Origin: Acidobacteriota bacterium
GTDB taxonomy: Bacteria; Acidobacteriota; Aminicenantia; Aminicenantales; Saccharicenantaceae
Direction of reading: 5' to 3'
Assembly (NCBI GenBank): GCA_039683095.1
Contig: JBDKSB010000009.1
Span: 1 to 64,000 of the forward strand
Length of the DNA: 64,000 bases
In this document: positions 10,209 to 19,900 of the stretch, piece by piece
Position numbering within the stretch: position 1 is the stretch's first letter
Layout of the letters: every line of letters starts with the position of its first letter
Translations under genes and position numbers: made by a program
The notes under the pieces: generated by a model
Databases searched by the model: none
What the model saw: only the letters and a program-made list of their open reading frames with translations
Told to the model about the DNA's origin: nothing

Positions 10209-13200
10209 CTATTTTTGAGAACGTCGCGGGTTCTCCTTTTTCCTGTCCGCGGTTCTTGTCTCGCCCGGGAAGGCGTTTTTCTGCTCGGTGCAGGCGAATC
10301 CCGGCTCCCCGGGACCGGGGCGCGACGCCCCGGCGCCAAGCGCCTCGCGAGGCTCGAGGTTGATGTCTTCGATGTGGACGAAGCGCGCCCCGCCGGGGCC
10401 GTCGGCCGCGAGGTCCTTGCGGACGGCCGCCGCCCCGGGACCTTCGGCCGCCCCGCCGACCGGCCAGGAAAGCTCCTCGGTCTCCTGGACGCCGGTCCGG
10501 ACCGAGGCCGCGGCCGCCGCGCCGCCCTCGTCCCCCGCCTCGGCGACCGGCCTCATCTTCCCCGCGGCGATGTCCCGGGCGGTCGCGCCCAGGAGCTGCC
10601 AGGCCGCCGTGCTTGAGGATTTCGCCCAGACCCCGCCCTGCGACGGCCAGACGCCCATCAGGTCGTCGGCGCGGTCGCGGTCGATGTCGCCGGCCGTGAT
10701 GAGCGTCGCCGGCGAGGCCATCTTGACCCAGGCGCCCGTGATGGAGTCCCTGTAGAACACGCCCTGCCCATCCCACGTGCCGAGGAGATCGACCCGGCCG
10801 TCGCCGTTCATGTCCCCGGCGGCGATGTGCACGGCCGTCGAGGACAGCCGGGCCCACGTGCAGGTCTTCGAATATTTGACCCAGATCCCGCCCTGGGCCG
10901 GCCACAGCCCGATCAGATCGTCCGTGCCGTCCCCGTCGATGTCGCCGGCGGTCACCATCGTCGCCGGCGAGGCCATCTTGACCCAGGCGCCCGTGACCGA
11001 GTTCCTGTAGAACACGCCCTGCCCGTCCCACGACCCGACGAGGTCGACCCGGCCGTCGCCGTTCATGTCCCCGGCGCCGATATAGGCGGCCGTGGAGGAC
11101 AGCCGGGTCCACGCGCCGGTCGCGGAGTACTTGACCCAGACACCGCCCTGGCTCGGCCAGATCCCGATGACGTCGTCGATGCCGTCGCCGTCCAGGTCCC
11201 CCGCCCTGACCATGTTCGCGGGCGAGGCCATCCGGACCCATCCGCCGGTATCCGAATCCCGGTAATAGAGCCCCGTGGCGTCCCAGGTGACGACGAGGTC
11301 GTCCTTCCGGACGGCGGCCGCCTCGATGGCGAAGTCGGCGTCCGAATCGTCCGAGACGCCGCCCTGCCAGACAAGCACGCGGCAGTTCGTCGCGACCGTC
11401 TCGTCAGAGGCGATCTTCCAGGAGAATGTGCCGGCCGTGACATCGGCCGTGCCGAGGGTCTTCTGATAGACCCCTCCCTCATAAAGGTCGATGGTCACCG
11501 TGTCCGCCAGGCCCGTCTCCGCCCAGGTGACGGCCTGGGTCGAGCCGGCCTTCCAGGTCTCTCCCCCGTTGGGCGCGATGACCGTGATCCCCGCCGGCAC
11601 GACTTCCGCGGCCGCATAGTCCTGGCCCGTCTTGTCGGAGGTCAGATCGGCATAGGTCCGCGAGGCGGGCTCGAAGGAATAGCCCTCCAGGACCGGGGTC
11701 ACGACGCCGGACCAGCCGGCATCGACGGAAACGCCGTAGGCGCCCGCTTCGTTCGTCACCGGGCTCCCGGGGAGTCCGGAGAGGGTGACGCCGGCCAGGG
11801 GCAGGCCCTCGGCCAGGACGGTTCCCGAGATCGAGACGACGGTATTGATGCTGGCCACGGCCGACACTTCGGCGCTTTCGCCGCTGTCGACCGCGTTCGA
11901 GTTGCCGGCGTTGGCGTCCGTGTGCGTCCGGACGACGAAATAATATCTCTGGCCCGGCGTGAGCCCGGTCACCTGCAGGAACGCGGCCTTTTTGTCCACC
12001 GTGTGCCCGGCCGACGCATAGGGCCCACCGGAGGCCTGCGAGACGAGAACGTCATAGTAGCCGCCATAGGTCGTGAAGGCGATCGGCGTCCACGAAACGA
12101 GGATGTTGCCGCCGGCCTGGGTGGCGGCCGTCACGCCGGAGGGGGCGACGGTCTGCAGGCTGGCCCAGTCCGAATCCTTGGAATCCAGGAACGCGGCCAG
12201 CGACGAGTCCGACGTATAGAGCGCGTTGAAGCTGAGGTCCGTCGTCGCCGGGACCAGGGCCGTCAGGTTCATGAGGGACGCCGGCAGGGGCCCGGCCAGC
12301 ATGTTCGAGGAGATCCGGAAGGCCTGGAGCTTGGTCAGGCTGCCCAGCTCCGCCGGGACCGTCCCGGCAAGGTGATTCCCATTGACGCTGAGGTCGATCA
12401 GGTTGGTCAGGGACCCGAGCTCGGCCGGGATGGACCCGGTCAGCTGGTTGGAATACAGGTGGAGATACGCCAGCTTGGTCAGGTTTCCCAGAACGGCGGG
12501 GATGGGGCCGCTGAGCTGGTTCAGGTGGATATAGAGCGTGACCAGGTTGGCCAGATTGCCCAGCTCGACCGGGATCGGCCCGGTCAGGGAATTGGATTGC
12601 ATCCGCAGATCGGTCAGGGCCGCCAGGTTCCCGAACTCCGGGGGGATCGTCCCGCTCAGGTCGTTGAACTGGAGGAGCAGGGTCCGGACCGAGGTCAGAC
12701 CGCTCAACGCGGCCGGGATGGACCCGGTCAGGGAATTGAAGCGAAGGTCGAGCATGATCAGTGAATGGAGATCGCCCAGTTCCGACGGGATCGAGCCGCT
12801 CAGCTGGTTGTTGCCGGCGACGAACTCCTGGAGATCGGCCAGGCTGCCGAGGCTCGCCGGGATCGAACCGCTCAGCTGGTTGTACTGGATGTAGAGCTTC
12901 TGCAGGGCCGTCATATTCCCCCATTCCGTGGGGATCGATCCGGTCAGGGCGTTGGTCTGGAGAAGGAGGTCCCGGAGGGCCGTCAGGTTGCCCAAACTCG
13001 CCGGCAGGGAGCCGCTGAGCCGGTTGTCGTGCAGGTCGAGCGTCGTCAGGCCGGTGAGGCTGCCCAGCTCGGACGGGATGGCCCCGTCGAACAGGTTGGA
13101 ATAGAGGGACATGGTCTGGAGGCCGGTCAGTCCGCCCAGGCTCGACGGCAAGGAGCCGCTGAACTGGTTGTAGTAGAGATTGAGCGTCGTGAGCTGGGTC

Positions 13201-13649
13201 AGGTTGCCCAGCTCGGCCGGCAGGCTGCCGCTGAGCTGGTTTTCGCTCAACTGCAGCGTGGTGAGATTTACGAGGTTCCCCACGCTCGACGGCAAGGAGC
13301 CGCTGAGCTCGTTGTGGCGGAAGTTCAGGACGGTCAGGTTCGTGAGATCGCCGATCGCCGCGGGCAGGCTGCCGATCAGGTTGTTCGTCGGGAGGCTGAT
13401 GCCGGTCACGGTGGTGTTCGAGGCCCCGACGGTGACGCCGTACCAGGTGTTTTCCGTGCCGGGCATGGCGAACCCGTCGGCATCGAGCGGCGGCGTTTTC
13501 CAGCCCGAGTTGGTGCCCCAGGAATCGCCGCCGGTCGCGTTGTAGAAGGCGATCAGGGCCTGCCTCTCGGAGGCCGGGATGGCGCCTTCGAGAGCGGACG
13601 TCAAAGCGAGCAGGGCGAATAGCGTGAGAACGGCACTCGATCTTCTCAT
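10209..13649 (-). CDS. Secreted plant-type leucine-rich-repeat protein (LRR1) with shared C-terminal cassette
   Basis: The protein is 1146 aa from ATG 13649, which starts a signal peptide (MRRSSAVLTLFALLALTSA) and has GGGAAG nine bases upstream; another in-frame ATG lies at 13673. After an LRR N-terminal cap-like segment (ALIAFYNATGGDSW), about 17 repeats of 24 residues follow to residue 480, in the plant receptor style (GSIPxELGxLxxLxxLxLxxNxLxG). Then come an FnIII-like module (about 495-585), a regulatory module (SGTVLAEGLPLAGVTL), a PNGGE Ser/Thr-rich module with GETWKAGSTQAVTWAETG, the six-unit cassette and the GPGGARF/PGPGEP tail. It has no enzyme domain and is likely a surface binding or scaffold protein. 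The architecture is nearly the same as in LRR2 at 39.6 kb. Confidence 0.9.
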   Translation of the reverse strand: MRRSSAVLTLFALLALTSALEGAIPASERQALIAFYNATGGDSWGTNSGWKTPPLDADGFAMPGTENTWYGVTVGASNTTVTGISLPTNNLIGSLPAAIGDLTNLTVLNFRHNELSGSLPSSVGNLVNLTTLQLSENQLSGSLPAELGNLTQLTTLNLYYNQFSGSLPSSLGGLTGLQTMSLYSNLFDGAIPSELGSLTGLTTLDLHDNRLSGSLPASLGNLTALRDLLLQTNALTGSIPTEWGNMTALQKLYIQYNQLSGSIPASLGSLADLQEFVAGNNQLSGSIPSELGDLHSLIMLDLRFNSLTGSIPAALSGLTSVRTLLLQFNDLSGTIPPEFGNLAALTDLRMQSNSLTGPIPVELGNLANLVTLYIHLNQLSGPIPAVLGNLTKLAYLHLYSNQLTGSIPAELGSLTNLIDLSVNGNHLAGTVPAELGSLTKLQAFRISSNMLAGPLPASLMNLTALVPATTDLSFNALYTSDSSLAAFLDSKDSDWASLQTVAPSGVTAATQAGGNILVSWTPIAFTTYGGYYDVLVSQASGGPYASAGHTVDKKAAFLQVTGLTPGQRYYFVVRTHTDANAGNSNAVDSGESAEVSAVASINTVVSISGTVLAEGLPLAGVTLSGLPGSPVTNEAGAYGVSVDAGWSGVVTPVLEGYSFEPASRTYADLTSDKTGQDYAAAEVVPAGITVIAPNGGETWKAGSTQAVTWAETGLADTVTIDLYEGGVYQKTLGTADVTAGTFSWKIASDETVATNCRVLVWQGGVSDDSDADFAIEAAAVRKDDLVVTWDATGLYYRDSDTGGWVRMASPANMVRAGDLDGDGIDDVIGIWPSQGGVWVKYSATGAWTRLSSTAAYIGAGDMNGDGRVDLVGSWDGQGVFYRNSVTGAWVKMASPATMVTAGDIDGDGTDDLIGLWPAQGGIWVKYSKTCTWARLSSTAVHIAAGDMNGDGRVDLLGTWDGQGVFYRDSITGAWVKMASPATLITAGDIDRDRADDLMGVWPSQGGVWAKSSSTAAWQLLGATARDIAAGKMRPVAEAGDEGGAAAAASVRTGVQETEELSWPVGGAAEGPGAAAVRKDLAADGPGGARFVHIEDINLEPREALGAGASRPGPGEPGFACTEQKNAFPGETRTADRKKENPRRSQK
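10548..11307 (-). repeat. Six-unit alternating propeller cassette of LRR1
   Basis: This has the same order and length (760 bp) as in the C25 peptidase. The first unit is slightly diverged (WDATGLYYRDS) and the last has AKSSSTAAW in place of the usual VKYS..GAW. The tail that follows ends in the basic string KKENPRRSQK. Confidence 0.9.
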
Positions 13650-13834
13650 GGCATACATCTTCCCGCGCAACATGAACGGCTCATCGCGATTTAAATTTAT
13701 CCATTTATTTTCAACGATTTGCTAAAGCGTTTACTATCGCCCCCAAAGGGGATTTTTGTTTCCCCTCCAGCGATGAGGCGCCTCCCCTCTGGCGGGGGCT
13801 CTTGGGACGCGCCCCAGGCAGGATAGAGGTCTGC

Positions 13835-13873
13835 CGGCGGCCAGTCAAGCCATCTGCTCTCTGCTGGCCGCCG
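13835..13873 (-). other. Inverted repeat downstream of the M4 peptidase gene
   Basis: CGGCGGCCAG and CTGGCCGCCG (10-bp perfect arms, 19-base loop) lie 45-83 bases past the stop of the M4 gene. They may help end transcription, but no T-run follows on the minus strand. The remainder of 13674-13917 shows an AT-rich stretch next to LRR1 and nothing else that I recognise. Confidence 0.4.
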
Positions 13874-13917
13874 ACAGGCCGAGATGGCCCGAGCCGTACC
13901 ATGGTCCGGGCCAGCGA

Positions 13918-16900
13918 TTATTTCATGATCTTCTTGCCTTTGTTGTTCGGCTCCCTCGGATCATTCCGGGCGCGATCATCCATCTTCTCGCCCGGGATCA
14001 GGTTCTTCTGGTCCTCGGCGACGAAACCGGGCTCCCCGGGTCCGGGAATACGCGTCAGCGCCGCGGCCGGGTCCTCGGTCGGCTCGAGGTTGACGTCCTC
14101 GATGTAGATGAAACGTGCGCCGCCGGGCCCGTCACCCGATAGATCGGTCTTGAGGACCGCCGTTTCGATCCCTTCGGTGTCGCCCGCCGCCATCGGCAGA
14201 TCGACCGCGACTCCGGCGGCCATCGGCGTGCTTTCCGATTCCTGGAGCCTCATCAGCCCTGCCGAAATGTCGATCGCGGTCGAGGAGATCTTCGCCCAAG
14301 CCCCGGACGTCGAGTACTTCACCCACACGCCGCCCTGCGTGGGCCAGATGCCGATCAGGTCATCGAGCCCGTCGCCGTCGAGGTCGCCGCATGTGACCTG
14401 GGTGGCCTCCGAGGCCATGCGCGTCCAGGCCCCGGTGAACGAATCCCTGTAGTACACACCCTGCCCGTCCCAGGTCGCCAGCAGCTCGTCCCTTCCGTCG
14501 CCGTTCATGTCGCCGGCGGCGATGTCGCGCGCGGTCGAGGAGATCTTGGACCAAGCGCCCGTCCGCGAATACTTCGCCCAGACCCCGCCTTGGCCGGGCC
14601 AGATGCCGATCAGGTCATCCGTCCCGTCTCCGTCCAGGTCGCCGGCCGTGATCAGGGTTGCGGGAGACGCCAGCTTGACCCAGGCGCCGTTGGCCGAGTT
14701 CCTGTAGAAGACGCCCTGGCCGTCCCACGTCCCGACGAGATCGACGCGCCCGTCGCCGTTCATGTCTCCCGCGGCGATGTGCCGGGCCGTCGACGACAAC
14801 TGGGCCCACGCCCCGTTGGACGAATACCTTGCCCAGATCCCTCCCTGTGACGGCCACAGGCCGAGGATATCGTCGATCCCATCGTTGTCGATATCGCCGC
14901 CCGCGATCATCGTCGCCGGCGAGGCCAGCCTGACCCAGGCGCCGGTGTCCGAGTTCCGGTAGTAGACGCCCTGGCCGTCCCAGGTGGCCAGGAGATCCTT
15001 CTTTTTCGGGGCCGGCGTGGTCGTGACCTTGATATCGTCGATGTAAGCGAATGTCCCGACGGACGACCAGCTCCCCTTCATGAAGGCCAGCTGGCAGATC
15101 GGGCCGCCGGCGTTCGTCGCCGGGGCGACCCCATAGTTCACGCCGTTGATCCTCAAGACCAGCTTGTCCGTGATCGTATTCCAGGTAAGCGAGATCTTGC
15201 TCCACACGTCGAACGTCAGCTTGGGGAGAGAGGTGAAGTCGGTCCACTCCGTGCCGTTCACATAGTACTTGACGGTCCCGTCCGCGGAGATCCAGAGCCA
15301 GAACCTTACCGTGGGGTTTTTGTACCAGGAATCCTGAGAGGACAGGTAGATACAAGCGGTCTCAGGTCTCGTCGAAGGGGCGTAGTACCAGAATTCCGCC
15401 GTCCCCTTCTCAATGGGAGAAAAGATCTTATAGCACTCCGCCTCATCCTGATTGGCATAGCCGCTATAGTTCCTGATGGAATTCGGCGCGCTATGGGCGT
15501 TATCCGAGGTCAGTCCGGACTGATCCCGGAAACCCCAGCCCTGCGTCGTGCCGTCGTCGAAGTCGGAGAAGAAGGCGATGCCCGTCCCAAAGCTGAAGGG
15601 CCCGCTCGTCGAATATGTGGTTCCTCCGGAATTAACCGCCACGACGTTCCAATAATAGAGCTGGTCTTTGGCGACGTTCACCGAGAGGCTGGTTTCCGTC
15701 GTGTTTGCGTGGAAGCCCGGGGTGCGGCTCGTGCCGAAATAGATGTCATATGAGGTTGCGTTAGCCGAGGCCGTCCAGGTCAGTGTCACGGATGGCGTCA
15801 GTCTGGGGACCGCCGTGACGCTGGCTGGCGACGTGAGATCGAATGCCCCCGGCGGAGGCACCGTCGTGAACGACCAAGCTGCCGACCATTCGCTCCAAGC
15901 ATCGTGGATGTCCTTGTAGCGGACACGCCAGAAATATGTCGTCTCTACCGCAAGGGTGCCGGCAGGAATCGTGACCTGGATCCCAGCGATATAGCCCTCG
16001 CCGCTGTCCCATACGGGGGTCGAGAAATCCCCATTGTCATCCACCTGCCACTGGCTGTTCGAATGTTCATCCCCCTCCGGGTCGCTGAAGGCCGACGCTG
16101 TAAGGATCGGCTGGAGGCCCTGGTCCGTCGCCGCGTCGGCCGGGCTGACCGGAGACGGCGTTTCGGGCGGCGAGTTCGCCCCCGAAATCTCATAGACACC
16201 GCTTGCGATCTCGCTCGGCTGCATCGAGGAATGATAGGCTCTCGCCTTTAAGGTCGTCGTGGCGTCGATATGAACTGGGGACGCATAGGGCGTAGAGCTT
16301 TGCGTCGGATCCAAGCCGTCGGTTGTATAGAAGATCGTCGCATCGGCGGTCGCACAGCTGATCGTAATGTTCTGGGCGGACGAATAGGTGCCGGGTTCGG
16401 GGGTAAAGACGGGAGTCGCCGCTTTCCCGATATTGACGACCACCGAGTCTTCGACCTGGACCGAGGCCGGAGGATCTTCCAGGACGACCAACTTGACGGT
16501 GTATTGTCCGGCCCCCAGCGCGGACGTGTCCCATTGACACAGCAGGCTTCCCGTCACCGGGACCGTGATCGCGGATGTGATCTCGGTCCATGCCGACGGA
16601 GCCGCGCCTTCACCATAAAAGACCTGATACTGCAGGAAATTGAGGTCCCAGGCGGTCCCGCGGATATCGACGATCCCACTGACGTTCTGACCGGCCGTCG
16701 GACTGGAAAGGACGGCGATAGGAGCGGTCACATCGGGCTCGACCGTAAACGTCCAGGAGTAGGATTCCACGAGCCCGTTCCCGGTCTCCGAAAGGATCCC
16801 GGCGGAGCCGCCGACGAGAGTCAAGGAATAGACTGCGGAGTTCGTCAAATCCCGCGAGGGGATGAAGGTGATCTTATTGCCAACGGGCGTATAGGAAATG

Positions 16901-19900
16901 CTGCCCGGAATGACCTGCAGTCCGGAATCCCGGAGGATGACCGTAGAGCTTGTGATCGTGGAGAGGTTGAGCGAGCTGTCGAAGAAAGCTTCCACCGCCG
17001 GGCGGACCGACACATTGATCGCTCCGTTCACGGGAGACACCCCCGTGACGGTGATGGCGAAGGAACTCACGCTGAAGGAACCGGACTGCTGGGTGCCGGC
17101 GGGGGAATTATCGCCGTCCTGCACGGTGATCGTGTAATTATGGATGCCCTGATTAAAAGGACCCGCGATAACCTCATAGGAGCCGGCGGCGGCATAGACC
17201 GTTCCATCGATATCGCAGACGCTTGTTCCGATCCCCGATGCGTCACTGGCCGACCAGGAGATGCGGACTTGTTCGTTGGCCTCGATAGCGCCGTCGCCGT
17301 CGCCCCCGTATTCCGCAACCGCGATGTTGGATATCTGTGGACCCGAGATATCGTTGTCGAGGACGACATACGTCTTCGCGGCCTTATTGTTGGCCGTATT
17401 GTCCGACTCTGGAATGGCGTCGTCGGGATCGACGACCACGTAGATCTGATAAGTTTGGGCCAACAAGGGTTGCCAATCGACCTGGACGGCGGCGTTGCCG
17501 CTCTCGGAAATCGATGCGATCGTCTGATCGGCGCCGATCTGTGTGCCGCCCGAGGCGGGGTCGCCGCTGTAGAAGCGAACCACCACGTTGGCTAGGGGCG
17601 ATGGGCTCAGGTTCTGGACCAGGGCCGAGATCGAGACGGTCCCGCTCTCGAGAACCGTTTCGGGATCGAATGTGATGTTGTTGGAGACGACCTGGATGTC
17701 GACCGATTCCTGGTGCGCAAGAACGGGAAATGCGGCCGGATCGGAATTCTCGGTGGCGATCACGATCTCGTTGACCGGCGTGGAATTCGTATTAATCAGA
17801 GCGACCGCGTCGGGCTCGCTATCGACTTCAGCTTCGGTGCTCTGCCAGGAAACAGCATGTGAATTGTCCGCGATGGTTTCATAGATGCAAAGATGCGAGT
17901 CCGCCGCGCCGCCGAGCCCCCCCACGACGATCTCGGTCGCTCCGTCGTTATCGGTATCCCCAGCCGCGACGCAGTACCCGTTCATGGATCCGGGCAGAAG
18001 GTAGTGTTCAGGGGCCGCCGTATTCCAGGAGTCGGGCCCCGGCGATTCTATGATGAGGAGATACCCGTCCTCCGAAACGTGAATGATCTCCTTCCTGGTA
18101 TCTCCGTCAGTATCGGCAACGACGAGATCCTTGAGTGAACAGTATCCCAGATAATCCCCGATGGAGGGCTCGTACTTGAGAACCGGCGTCAAGGGGGGAT
18201 AACTGTTGACCGCCGGGCTTTCATAGATGTACAGCTGGGCGTCATCGGTACCGAAGATGATCTCGCTATGGTTATCTCCGTCCGAATCCGCGACCTTGAC
18301 CACGGGGATCGACGTGACATTGAATCCGTTCCGATCCAGGACGACGGGGCTGGTCCATCTAAGCGAGAAGCTGCTGCCATTCCATTCATATACCAGGACC
18401 CGGGGATCCGCGTCGCCTTCGCGAGCGACGATGATCTCCTGATTGCCATCATCATCCGCGTCCCCTACGGTCATGGCCGTATAGCCGTAGGTCGTGCCCC
18501 CGTTAAAGGCAACGGTTCGGGCGACCCAAGTATCGTTCCCGGTGGCTTCGTACCGGAGAACCCTGAATGGCAGTTTGCTGCCGGAAATATACAGGGAATT
18601 CGCGAGGACGACGATGTCGGTGTAGCCATTCTTGTTGAAGTCCGCCAATGCCAAAGAATGGGTTGCCGGGACGCCGCCCAGATCAGGAATGGTGCCCGTC
18701 GGGACCAGCTCGAAATCATCGTCCGCCACTTTTTCATGGATCTGGATATGGGCCGGAACGGGGACATAGTTATCCGTTACTCCGGCCGAGGTCGCGACGG
18801 CCTCGATCTTGCCGTCATTGTCCGTATCGCCCACCGCGATATTGTTGAAATCCCGGTCGATGAGCTTCTCCCAAAGCTTCGTGTAGCTTGCGGCGGGATT
18901 GGCCGCGGTCACCGTTCCGGTTAGGACGAACTCCACGGTGGCCTGTCCATGAGCGTTCGAATGGATCGACAGGGTCCTGGTAATGAAGCCGTCCAGGGCA
19001 CTGGTATCGACGTTCATCGTGAAGGTCGTCGTAGCTCCCGGCGCGACCGTACACGGATAGGTTATGTCCGTAATGGTTGTATCAGAGAGATTCGGATCTA
19101 TGCCGCTTATGACCAGATCCCCGCTGCCGCGGTTCCGGACGGTGACCACATGGGCAAGAGGCGTCCCTGGAGTTATGAGACCGAAATCATAAGTTGAAGG
19201 CGACAGCCGAATATAGGGCGTCGGCACGACCGTAAGAGTGATGCTCAGATCCTGGTACTTGTCTTGGTCTGGGCCGTACCATACCCGAAGAGGGGTCGTT
19301 ATCGCGCCGGCGAAGCTCATTGGCGCCTGGTCCGTATCAAAGGCGGCAGTGTCGGCCTCGGTGCTCCCGGCCAGGATATCCGGATAATTCCCATTCAGAT
19401 CCGTGAACACATTAGTACCCCAGGCCGTGCTCTGTTCGAGGATCCCCTTGGGATTGACGCAGGCCGCAGTGCCCATGTTTCTCAAGTGTATGAAGAAGTC
19501 GATCTCCTCGCCGCTTTCGAATACGCCATCCCCGTCCCCGCTGGATGAATCGACGATCTGAATATGGTCGACGACGAGATTCGGGGTCAGAGCGCCCGGG
19601 GCCGGGAAGGTATAGGTGAAGTAAAATGTCTGATAATAATGGTTACCGGATAGGTCCTGGTATTCTAGGCGCAGGGTGAATGGCGCGCTCGAAAAAGACG
19701 TCGCGTTGACATAGAAGCAGAATTCCGCGTCGGGGACGACATATTGACCGGAGGAGATGTTCCCGTAATAGATGAAGTTATCACCTTCGCTGAAGTCGAT
19801 CTGAGACGCCGACGAACTAAGGGTCCCATATACAAATTTGATGTCTTGCCCTGACGTGTTTCTAATTGGGATGGTGACCCTCAGGGTTTCCAACCCTTCG

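Noticed and set aside
13700-13780. CCCCCAAAGGGG with following TTTTTG as a plus-strand terminator
   Set aside because: No plus-strand gene ends there, and the stem is only four pairs.
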